Positions 1-8,246 of a DNA stretch of 9,494 nt are shown here, piece by piece. Made by a program: the position numbers and the translations under genes. Each line of letters begins with the position of its first letter. Position 1 is the stretch's first letter. The notes beneath the pieces were generated by a model. That model saw only the letters and a program-made list of their open reading frames with translations. It had not been told where the DNA came from and made no database searches. This DNA comes from an uncultured Bordetella sp. (lineage in GTDB: Bacteria > Pseudomonadota > Gammaproteobacteria > Burkholderiales > Burkholderiaceae_B), in NCBI GenBank assembly GCA_937881145.1, contig CALGFL010000269.1:1-9494 (forward strand). The letters run 5' to 3'.

Positions 1-2252
<2,252 letters not shown>

Positions 2253-2261
2253 GACAGGCAA

Positions 2262-2265
2262 TCCT
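2262..2265 (-). promoter_or_regulatory. Shine-Dalgarno AGGA for metH GTG start
   Basis: On the minus strand AGGA is followed by nine bases and then the GTG at 2252. This spacing favours GTG over the in-frame TTG that directly abuts the motif. The motif is short, so support is moderate. Confidence 0.5.
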
Positions 2266-2303
2266 GGTTCTGGCCCGATTCCGAACCGGATTCGGGCGCA
2301 CAT

Positions 2304-2330
2304 CGGCACGGTCGGCAAGCCGCCGTGCCG
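2304..2330 (-). other. Strong hairpin between nicB and metH
   Basis: An inverted repeat has perfect 8-bp arms (2304-2311 and 2323-2330), then a one-base bulge at 2312, then an inner 3-bp stem (2313-2315 with 2320-2322) closing a 4-base loop. It lies about 30 bases past the nicB stop and about 50 bases before metH. No T-run follows it in the leftward direction, so it is not a standard intrinsic terminator. It could be a Rho-assisted end or 3' stabiliser for the nicC-A-B transcript, or part of the metH leader. I did not recognise a SAH, SAM or cobalamin riboswitch core here. Confidence 0.45.
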
Positions 2331-2341
2331 CAAGTCAGCTT

Positions 2342-2359
2342 GGGATTGTAATAAATCCC
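2342..2359 (-). other. Small hairpin directly after the nicB stop
   Basis: GGGATT (2342-2347) pairs perfectly with AATCCC (2354-2359) around a 6-base AT-rich loop. It starts one base past the nicB stop codon. The stem is short, and with the larger hairpin next to it the pair may mark the 3' end of the nicC-A-B mRNA. No T-tract is present. Confidence 0.35.
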
Positions 2360-2360
2360 G

Positions 2361-5300
2361 TCAATCGGGCGATTGGCCACGCAGCCGCGCGATCGCCGCC
2401 CGGCTGTCGGCCCACTGCGGTTCGCCCGGCGCGAAGCGCGCGCGCAGGTAGCCCAGCAGGTCCGCCACCTGGCTGTCGTCCAGGCTGTCCTTGAAGCCCG
2501 GCATATAGCCCAGGTCGCCATTGGCCGGCGTCTGGATGCCGTTGAGGACGACCTGGATCAGGTTGTCGGGCGTGTCGGCATGCACGCTGGTATTGGCCGC
2601 CAGCAAAGGCTTGACGCCGAACAGCGTGGGGCCGCGGCCCGCCTCGTGGCAGGCCGCGCAGGCGTTCAGGTAGAGGCGTTCGCCGTCCGCATGGCGCAGC
2701 AGGAGCGCGTCGTCCGCGGGCTCGGGCGCACTCGCGACGGCAGGCAGGACGGCAGACGCAGCCGGCGGCGCCGACGCGGCGACGGCAGTCTTGCGCGACT
2801 TCGCGCTGCCCGGCAAATCGAGCAGATACGTCGCGATCGCGCGCACGTCGCTTTCGGGCAATTGCGCCAGGCCGTGGGTCACCGGCCCCATGGGGCCGGC
2901 GGCCACGCCATGGCGCGCCGAATAGCCGGTGCGCAGATACTGGAACAGATCGTCGCTGGTCCACGGCACCCTGGCGCTGCTCAGGCTATCGAGCGGTGGC
3001 GCCTGCCAGCCCTCGGCCTGGCCGCCGGCCAGACGATTTCCCAGGCCCGTCTTCTCGGCGCCCAGCGCGTTGCGCGGCGTATGGCAGGCCCCGCAATGGC
3101 CCATGCCCTCGACGAGATAAGCACCGCGGTTCCATTCCAGGCTTTGCGCGGGATCGGGCCGATAGACGCGGTTGTCGTGGAACAGCAGATTCCAGCCCGC
3201 CAGCGCCGGCCGCAGGTTGTACGGAAAGGCCAACCGGGTCTTGGGCGGTTCGCTGCGCACCGGCGGCCGCGACATCAGGTAGGCATAGAGCGCCTGCATG
3301 TCCGCATCCGTCATCTTGGCGAAGGCGGTATAGGGGAAGGCCGGATAAAGCTGGCGGCCGTCGCGGTGCACGCCCTCGCGCATGGCGCGCTCGAAAGCGC
3401 CGTACGACCAGCGGCCGATGCCGGTATCGTTGTCGGGCGTGATGTTGGTGCTGTAGACCGTACCGAACGGCGTCTGCAGCGCAAGGCCGCCCGCGTTGGC
3501 CGCGCCATGCTGCGCGGTGTGGCAGGCCGCGCAGTCGCCCGCGGCGGCGACCAGGCGGCCGCGGGCGATGGCGGCGGCCGAATAAAGCGAAATGTCGGGA
3601 CCGTCGGTCGGCGCGATGGCGGGCCTGGCGGGCCAGGCCATGGCCAGCAGGCCCGCGACGGCGCCGGCGCACGCGGCCAGCCACGCGCCGCCGCGATAGA
3701 GGCGGCGCCATCTTCTGCGCGCAGGCGCGACGGGAGCCTGGGTCGACGTCAACGCCAGCCGCAATTGCTCGCTGTCGAACGGCACTTGGCGCAAGCGCAC
3801 GCCGGTGGCGTCGAAGACGGCGTTGGCGATGGCGGCGGCGGCCGGCAGCGTCAGCACGCCATCGGCCGCGAGCCGGCCGTGATCGATGGGCGACGCCGTT
3901 GCCGCCGGCGGGTTGGCATCAGACTGCGCGAGCGCTCCCGCCATCGGCGACAGGGCCGTTCCCGTTTCCTCTTCCGACGGCGCGCCGCCGCCGTCGATAC
4001 CCCAGTCGTCGAAGCGGGCGGGCGCGGCGAGCAGGCGCCGCGCCGCGTCCAGCAATTGCGGATCCTGCGCTCGTATGGTCGCGCCCTGCGCGGGCCGCAG
4101 GTCCCGGCTATCGTGCCCGACGACCACGCGAGTGACGTCGATGCGGCCCGTGGCCGGTTCCACCGCGACTTCGGCGATCCACGCGCTCCAGCTATCGGTG
4201 GCCGTGCCGTCGGTTTGGGTCTCGCGAATGTGCGCCGACGCATAGCCGCGCCCATGCAGGCGTTCATCCGCGCCACGCCGCGGAGCCAGGGCCTGCCCTT
4301 TGCCAGCCGGCACGGCCTGCCAGCCCGCGCGTTCGGCCATCTGCTCGGCCAGCGTCCGACCCGGTCCGGGAGGCAGTTGATTCAGGCGATGCGCCAGCGG
4401 ATCCACGCCCAGCAGCGCGGCCTTTTCGTCGCTCGCGCTTTCCTCGGCAAAGACCCGTGCCGCGTCGAAATCGGCGGCGCCGGCCTGTGGCAGCGGCGCA
4501 GTCATCGCGCCAGGCCCCGCCACGATGGGCATGGCGCCTTGCGCGGCGGGCCGATCCGAAGGCCCGGCCTGCGCGGGCGTGCCGAGCAGCCGGGCCAGGC
4601 TGGGCCGCACGGCCCAGGGCACGGCGGTTTGCAGCACCGCGGGCGCGGCGATCGGCGAGGCTGGCTGAGTCGATGGATGCGCGGCGGCGCGATCCAGGGT
4701 TTTTTCCGGCTGCAGCGCCAACTCGCCCGGCGCGCAAGGGCCTTGCAAAGACACGCGCACCGGCCGCTGCACGAATTGCGACAGCAACGCCGCATCGGCG
4801 GCGGCATCGAGCAAATCCAATGCGTGCGCGCCGCCTGGCGATCCCGCATGGATATCGATGACTTGGACGCGGTCGATATCCAGGCCCAGCAAGCGGCTCA
4901 ACTCCGCCCGCAGCACGGCCTGCTGGCGCGGCTCGGAGCACGGCGCCCATACGGTGGCGCGATCTTGCAGGCACCAGGCCGTGGCGGCGAGACCCGCATC
5001 CGATGCGCGCGCAGGCAAATGCCAAACATAAGCTTGCGGATCAGATGCGGTGGATCGATGCGCCGCCGAATCTGGCACACCGCTCTTGTCGGTCGGGTCC
5101 GAGACTTGCCGCCAGACCGGATACAGGCTGTCGACGGCCTGCCGCGCCAGCACCGCCGTCACGGCGACCACGCCGATGTAATGTTCGCGCCGCATCACGG
5201 CGACCACGCCCGGCAGCGCCTGCGCAGCCGGCGCGTCGAACGCCAGCAAGCGCGAGCCGGTGTAACGCTGGCCGTCCCAGGCCAGCGACGGCGGGCGCAG

Positions 5301-5390
5301 CGGCAAGCCGTGCAGCACGCCACCGGGCATGGCCGGCGCATTGCCCGACTGCCGTATCGCGAAGGAGGGCCGGGAATCCCGCAGGGCCAT
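2361..5390 (-). CDS. nicB: Nicotinate dehydrogenase large subunit: diverged molybdopterin region plus three cytochrome c domains
   Basis: In P. putida, NicB with NicA hydroxylates nicotinate to 6-hydroxynicotinate and passes electrons to the respiratory chain. Here the product is 1009 residues; the KT2440 protein is about 1187. Residues 20-545 resemble the xanthine-oxidase-type molybdopterin family (GGVLHGLPLRPP near 23-34, ALPGVVAV near 58-65, AAIANAVFDATGVRLRQVPF at 519-538). However, the family's N-terminal part is missing and its GxGE glutamate motif reads AADG at 508-511. An Arg-rich stretch (558-566) precedes one membrane segment (about 567-587). Three CXXCH haem sites follow at 620-624, 766-770 and 911-915, with M963 a likely axial ligand for the third. 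Positive-inside topology puts the N-terminal region in the cytoplasm and the haems in the periplasm. ATG 5390 overlaps the nicA stop (TAATG), implying translational coupling. The family call is firm; catalytic competence is uncertain. Confidence 0.85.
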   Translation of the reverse strand: MALRDSRPSFAIRQSGNAPAMPGGVLHGLPLRPPSLAWDGQRYTGSRLLAFDAPAAQALPGVVAVMRREHYIGVVAVTAVLARQAVDSLYPVWRQVSDPTDKSGVPDSAAHRSTASDPQAYVWHLPARASDAGLAATAWCLQDRATVWAPCSEPRQQAVLRAELSRLLGLDIDRVQVIDIHAGSPGGAHALDLLDAAADAALLSQFVQRPVRVSLQGPCAPGELALQPEKTLDRAAAHPSTQPASPIAAPAVLQTAVPWAVRPSLARLLGTPAQAGPSDRPAAQGAMPIVAGPGAMTAPLPQAGAADFDAARVFAEESASDEKAALLGVDPLAHRLNQLPPGPGRTLAEQMAERAGWQAVPAGKGQALAPRRGADERLHGRGYASAHIRETQTDGTATDSWSAWIAEVAVEPATGRIDVTRVVVGHDSRDLRPAQGATIRAQDPQLLDAARRLLAAPARFDDWGIDGGGAPSEEETGTALSPMAGALAQSDANPPAATASPIDHGRLAADGVLTLPAAAAIANAVFDATGVRLRQVPFDSEQLRLALTSTQAPVAPARRRWRRLYRGGAWLAACAGAVAGLLAMAWPARPAIAPTDGPDISLYSAAAIARGRLVAAAGDCAACHTAQHGAANAGGLALQTPFGTVYSTNITPDNDTGIGRWSYGAFERAMREGVHRDGRQLYPAFPYTAFAKMTDADMQALYAYLMSRPPVRSEPPKTRLAFPYNLRPALAGWNLLFHDNRVYRPDPAQSLEWNRGAYLVEGMGHCGACHTPRNALGAEKTGLGNRLAGGQAEGWQAPPLDSLSSARVPWTSDDLFQYLRTGYSARHGVAAGPMGPVTHGLAQLPESDVRAIATYLLDLPGSAKSRKTAVAASAPPAASAVLPAVASAPEPADDALLLRHADGERLYLNACAACHEAGRGPTLFGVKPLLAANTSVHADTPDNLIQVVLNGIQTPANGDLGYMPGFKDSLDDSQVADLLGYLRARFAPGEPQWADSRAAIARLRGQSPD

Positions 5391-5923
5391 TACGCAGCCC
5401 CGTCCGTTCCGCCATGCGCGGCCCTGGCCTGCGCTCGCAGCTCTGCCGCGCGGTGCGCGGCTTGCAGGATCTCGACATGCGTACCGCAGCGGCACAGGTT
5501 GTGGCGCAGTTCCTGGCGCATGTCCTGTTCGGAAGGGTTGGGATTGCGGCGCAGCAGCGCCTCGACGGCCATGATCATGCCGTTCAGGCAGTAGCCGCAT
5601 TGCGCGGCCTGGCACTCGATGAAAGCGCGTTGCGTCGGGCCCGGGCAATCGGGGCCGCCCAGGCCTTCCAATGTGACGACCTCGCGCCCGACGACACCGC
5701 GCACGGGAATGACGCAGGAGCGCGCGGCGACGCCGTCGACCAGCACGGTGCAGGCGCCGCACTCGCCCAGGCCGCAGCCGTACTTGGGGCCGTTTAGCTC
5801 GAGATCGTTGCGCAGCACATGGAGCAGCGGCGTGTCCGGCGCGGTCCGAACCTCGCGCTCCCGGCCGTTGACCGACAAGTGCAAGGGTTGCGCAGGTTCA
5901 GGAGAATGGACGCCGTCGCTCAT
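5390..5923 (-). CDS. nicA: Nicotinate dehydrogenase small subunit, two [2Fe-2S] clusters
   Basis: Electron-transfer subunit of the nicotinate 6-hydroxylase, relaying electrons from the molybdenum site towards the NicB haems. The 177 residues show the standard small-subunit layout of the xanthine oxidase family. A plant-ferredoxin-like domain has cysteines C50, C55, C58 (CGLGECGAC) and C70. A helical domain has the second cluster's C109/C112 (QCGYCLNG) and C144/C146 (NLCRCGTH). All eight ligands are present, so the subunit looks intact. It is about 20 residues longer than the KT2440 protein (157), mainly from a short N-terminal extension and an Ala-rich tail. It starts 24 bases after nicC, with no clear Shine-Dalgarno, so translation probably depends on ribosomes leaving nicC. 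Its stop overlaps the nicB ATG by one base. The closest alternative would be the IorA-type isoquinoline oxidoreductase subunit, but position next to nicC favours NicA. Confidence 0.92.
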   Translation of the reverse strand: MSDGVHSPEPAQPLHLSVNGREREVRTAPDTPLLHVLRNDLELNGPKYGCGLGECGACTVLVDGVAARSCVIPVRGVVGREVVTLEGLGGPDCPGPTQRAFIECQAAQCGYCLNGMIMAVEALLRRNPNPSEQDMRQELRHNLCRCGTHVEILQAAHRAAELRAQARAAHGGTDGAA

Positions 5924-5947
5924 GGGTGTCTGCGAAATCGCGGCGCT

Positions 5948-7099
5948 TCAGGCCGCCTTCCCGGGATCGACCAGAGGCACGTTGAACACGTCGTAGCCGA
6001 AGCACCACGCGGGATCTTCGTTGGTGCGCAGCCAGGTATTGTCGTGCGAAACGCGCTGGACCTTGCTGGTGCGCTCGACGCGGTTGGCGGCATACAAGGC
6101 ATAGGCCTGCTCGTGGTTGTGCGCGCCGACTTCGTCGAGGCAGCGCACCAGCATGGCCGCGTCTTCGATCGCCATGCCCGCACCCTGCGCCATGTGCGGC
6201 TTCATGGGATGGCAGGCATCGCCCAGCAGCACCATGCGGCCGCGGCTCCACAACGGCAGCGGATCGCGTTCGAGCAGCGACCATTTGGTGACTTCCACCG
6301 TGCCGTCGATCAGCGCCTGGACAGTGGGATGCCAGCCCGAGAACGTTTCGCGCATTTCTTCCTTGCTGCTGGGCAGCCAGCTATTTTTGAGATCCCACTC
6401 GACGACCGGCACGCCGGTCACATAATAGATCTCGTTCTGCCGGCCCGTCACGAAATAGACCATCATGTGGCGGTCGTCGCTCCACCACTTCACGCAGGGG
6501 TCGAAGGGCAGCATGCCGGATTTGGCCGCGGGCGTGGGGAACACGGCGCGATGGGCCAGATAGCCCGCGTACTTCGGGGGTTCGGGCCCGAGCAATTCTT
6601 CGCGGATGCGCGAGTTCACGCCGTCGGCGCCGATGACCAGATCGGCCTGCGCCGTGGTGCCGTCGGCGAAACGCATGTGCACGGCGTCGCCCTTGTCTTC
6701 GATGGCGACCAGAAGCTTGCCGTAGGTCAGCGCGCCATCGGGCAGCGCCTCGATCATCAACTTGTGGAAATCGCCGCGATGCACGGTCAGGTAGCTTTCG
6801 CCGTATTCCTTGACCGCGAAATCGCCCAGGGGAATCTGCGCCAGCAGATCGCCCGTCTGCCAATGACGGCTGTGCCAGAAATCGGGGTGTGAACCCTGTG
6901 CGTTGAGCTCGTCCGCGATGCCGACCCGGCGCAGCACCTTCATGACGTTGGGGCCGACGTGGATGCCCGCGCCCAGGCGCGAGAACGACGGCGCCTGTTC
7001 GTAGACGTGGGCGTTGTAGCCGGCCTTGAGCAACAACGCGGCCGCCGCCGCGCCGCCCAGACCGGCGCCGACGACGGCAATGCGAGGCTGTTTCGACAC
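5948..7099 (-). CDS. nicC: 6-hydroxynicotinate 3-monooxygenase
   Basis: FAD-dependent, NADH-using decarboxylative hydroxylase that converts 6-hydroxynicotinate to 2,5-dihydroxypyridine with loss of CO2. The 383-residue product aligns without gaps of note to P. putida NicC (382). It shows the N-terminal GxGxxG (GAGLGG, 11-16), the class A flavoprotein DG motif (VIGADGVNSRIREELL, 155-170) and GDACHPMKPHMAQGA (293-307). Residues I recall as active-site positions of NicC keep their numbering: H47, C202, H211, Y215 and H302. The GTG at 7099-7097 is chosen because AGGAG lies six bases upstream and the protein then begins as other NicC do; an upstream in-frame ATG at 7147 would add 16 unrelated residues over the ribosome binding site. 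It is the first gene of the leftward nicC-A-B unit, facing nicE across the control region. Confidence 0.97.
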   Translation of the reverse strand: MSKQPRIAVVGAGLGGAAAAALLLKAGYNAHVYEQAPSFSRLGAGIHVGPNVMKVLRRVGIADELNAQGSHPDFWHSRHWQTGDLLAQIPLGDFAVKEYGESYLTVHRGDFHKLMIEALPDGALTYGKLLVAIEDKGDAVHMRFADGTTAQADLVIGADGVNSRIREELLGPEPPKYAGYLAHRAVFPTPAAKSGMLPFDPCVKWWSDDRHMMVYFVTGRQNEIYYVTGVPVVEWDLKNSWLPSSKEEMRETFSGWHPTVQALIDGTVEVTKWSLLERDPLPLWSRGRMVLLGDACHPMKPHMAQGAGMAIEDAAMLVRCLDEVGAHNHEQAYALYAANRVERTSKVQRVSHDNTWLRTNEDPAWCFGYDVFNVPLVDPGKAA

Positions 7100-7105
7100 T
7101 TTTTT

Positions 7106-7110
7106 CTCCT
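7106..7110 (-). promoter_or_regulatory. Shine-Dalgarno AGGAG deciding the nicC GTG start
   Basis: On the minus strand AGGAG is followed by six A residues and then GTG at 7099. The match and spacing are good and rule out the ATG at 7147 as the main start. Confidence 0.8.
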
Positions 7111-7185
7111 GGAAAAGGACCGAGGCAGCGGAAACGGCCGGCCTCAAGCATCATGCAAAAGTATTTTTGTTTCTGCTGTTTTAGA

Positions 7186-7197
7186 GCGTATACGCTT
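7186..7197. promoter_or_regulatory. Perfect 12-bp palindrome, candidate MarR-type (NicR/BpsR) operator
   Basis: AGCGTATACGCT reads identically on both strands. It lies 87 bases upstream of the nicC start on the minus strand, in AT-rich sequence. On the plus strand its TATACG (7190-7195) could serve as a -10 box, with TTGTTT (7168-7173) as a -35 at 16-base spacing, so a bound repressor would block a promoter there. Size and symmetry suit a MarR-family dimer, but I cannot confirm the consensus of NicR or BpsR from memory. Confidence 0.5.
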
Positions 7198-7258
7198 CAA
7201 TTTAAAACTTCCACTCTCGTTTTCCCTGAATCAAAAATCCTGGCAATCCGCCAATTTG

Positions 7259-7280
7259 AAGGGAAAACCCTTGTATTTTT
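7259..7280 (+). other. Short stem-loop followed by T-run
   Basis: AAGGG and CCCTT arms (7259-7263 and 7268-7272) enclose AAAA and are followed by GTATTTTT. On the plus strand this resembles a weak intrinsic terminator or attenuator that would act on transcripts starting near the 7186 palindrome, before nicE. The 5-bp stem is marginal and may be chance in AT-rich DNA. Confidence 0.25.
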
Positions 7281-7403
7281 ATGATCAAAACGGGCAAATA
7301 CTGAGCACATAACTGAACACACATCTGGCAATAATGAACGTACACACTCTAACTCCGCATGCTCCAAGGGCATCCACCAATACCAGCCATCTTGTGCTGA
7401 AGT

Positions 7404-7433
7404 TTGAGTCAGATAAAAATACGTCAGCATACT
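7404..7433 (+). promoter_or_regulatory. Candidate sigma70 promoter for nicE-nicD-nicX
   Basis: TTGAGT (7404-7409) and CATACT (7428-7433) are each 4 of 6 matches to the consensus, at 18-base spacing. The predicted transcript start near 7440 would give a leader of about 20 bases with the nicE ribosome binding site inside it. An imperfect palindrome with TCAG/CTGA arms (7424-7435) covers the -10 box and could be an operator half of the control region. This is prediction by eye only. Confidence 0.4.
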
Positions 7434-7461
7434 GATTAATTTTCAAGGCAAGGTTTCAATC

Positions 7462-8229
7462 ATGATCAAGAACTTTCGCATCGGCCAGATCGTGCCCAGC
7501 TCCAACACCACGATGGAGACCGAGATACCGGCCATGCTGCGCGCGCGCGAGGGCGTGCGTCCGGACGAGCGCTTCACCTTTCACTCGAGCCGCATGCGCA
7601 TGCACAAGGTCACCAAGGAAGAGCTGGCGGCGATGAACAAGGAAGGGCTGCGCTGCGCGGCGGAATTGGCCGACGCGCGCGTGGACGTGATGAGCACCGC
7701 CTGCCTGGTGGCGATCATGGCCATGGGCGTGGGCTACCACCGCCAGACCGAGAAGGAGCTGACCGAGGTGGCGCGGGCCAACCATTGCCTGGCGCCGGTC
7801 ATGACCTCGGCCGGCGCGCTGATCGAAGGGCTGAAGATCATGGGCGCCAGGCGGGTGTCGATCATGGCGCCGTATATGCGCCCACTGACGGACCTGGTGG
7901 TGCAATACATCGAGCACGAGGGCATCGAGGTGATCGACTCGATCTGCTTCGAGATTCCCGACAACCTGGAGGTGGGCCGGCGCGATCCGCTGCAGCTGGT
8001 CGAGGACGTCAAGCGCCTGAACACCCAAGGCGCCGACGTGATCGTGGCCTCGGCGTGCGTGCAGATGCAGTCGCTGGCGGCGGTGCAGCGCATCCAGGAC
8101 GCGACCGGAATCCCGACGGTGTCCACCGCGGTCTGCACCGTGCGCCGCATGCTGGACCACCTGGGCCTGGAGCCCGTGGCGCCGGGCGCGGGCGCGCTGC
8201 TTTCGGGCGCCTATCCGCGTCAAGACTGA
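7462..8229 (+). CDS. nicE: Maleate cis-trans isomerase
   Basis: Converts maleate to fumarate, the last step of aerobic nicotinate breakdown, delivering carbon to the citric acid cycle. The 255-residue product belongs to the Asp/Glu racemase superfamily and opens with the family's IGQIVPSSNTTMETE (7-21), where the carboxylate-binding Asn lies. The two cysteines of the mechanism are C81 (STACLVAIM) and C199 (ASACVQMQS), one residue off from C82 and C200 of the P. putida enzyme. Its length matches that enzyme (about 250). The ATG is preceded by AAGG at 7450-7453, eight bases upstream. It is the first gene of the rightward unit; nicD follows after 17 bases. Arylmalonate decarboxylase is a relative, but the context makes NicE much more likely. 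Confidence 0.96.
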   Translation: MIKNFRIGQIVPSSNTTMETEIPAMLRAREGVRPDERFTFHSSRMRMHKVTKEELAAMNKEGLRCAAELADARVDVMSTACLVAIMAMGVGYHRQTEKELTEVARANHCLAPVMTSAGALIEGLKIMGARRVSIMAPYMRPLTDLVVQYIEHEGIEVIDSICFEIPDNLEVGRRDPLQLVEDVKRLNTQGADVIVASACVQMQSLAAVQRIQDATGIPTVSTAVCTVRRMLDHLGLEPVAPGAGALLSGAYPRQD

Positions 8230-8246
8230 AAGATAAGGAACCGACG

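Larger units (their letters stand above)
7100..7461. promoter_or_regulatory. AT-rich divergent control region between nicC and nicE
   Basis: These 362 bases separate two divergently transcribed halves of the pathway. Two 60-base blocks counted by hand (7141-7200 and 7261-7320) are about 40% GC, far below the flanking genes. No convincing coding sequence is present. The region holds a perfect 12-bp palindrome, two copies of ATACTGA, a small stem-loop followed by a T-run, and sigma70-like elements, listed separately. In Bordetella the nic genes are controlled by the MarR-family regulator BpsR (NicR in Pseudomonas), which is relieved by 6-hydroxynicotinate. This stretch is the expected place for its operators, but the link is an inference. 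Confidence 0.8.

Noticed and set aside
2253..2360. SAH, SAM or cobalamin riboswitch ahead of metH
   Set aside because: The hairpins present do not show the conserved cores of these riboswitches that I know, and the gap is too short for a cobalamin riboswitch.
2373..5594. Open frame of 1073 codons on the plus strand
   Set aside because: It is antisense to nicB, with Arg/Gly-rich low-information sequence and no recognisable domain; long because stop codons are rare in GC-rich antisense frames.
5391..5762. Upstream extension of the nicB frame to 5762
   Set aside because: The added 124 residues overlap nicA and are Arg-rich out-of-frame translation of it; the ATG at 5390 overlapping the nicA stop is the natural start.
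7100..7147. Upstream ATG for nicC at 7147
   Set aside because: It would translate through the AGGAG site and add 16 residues not found in other NicC proteins.
7197..7430. A 77-codon minus-strand frame in the control region
   Set aside because: No good ribosome binding site seen, no recognisable similarity, and it covers the palindrome-rich promoter region; most likely chance.
7456..8223. A 255-codon minus-strand frame
   Set aside because: Exact antisense of nicE, rich in His/Arg/Ala; shadow frame.
7785..8246. Upstream extension of the nicD frame inside nicE
   Set aside because: Out-of-frame translation of nicE with no similarity to hydrolases; the nicD ATG at 8247 has its own ribosome binding site.
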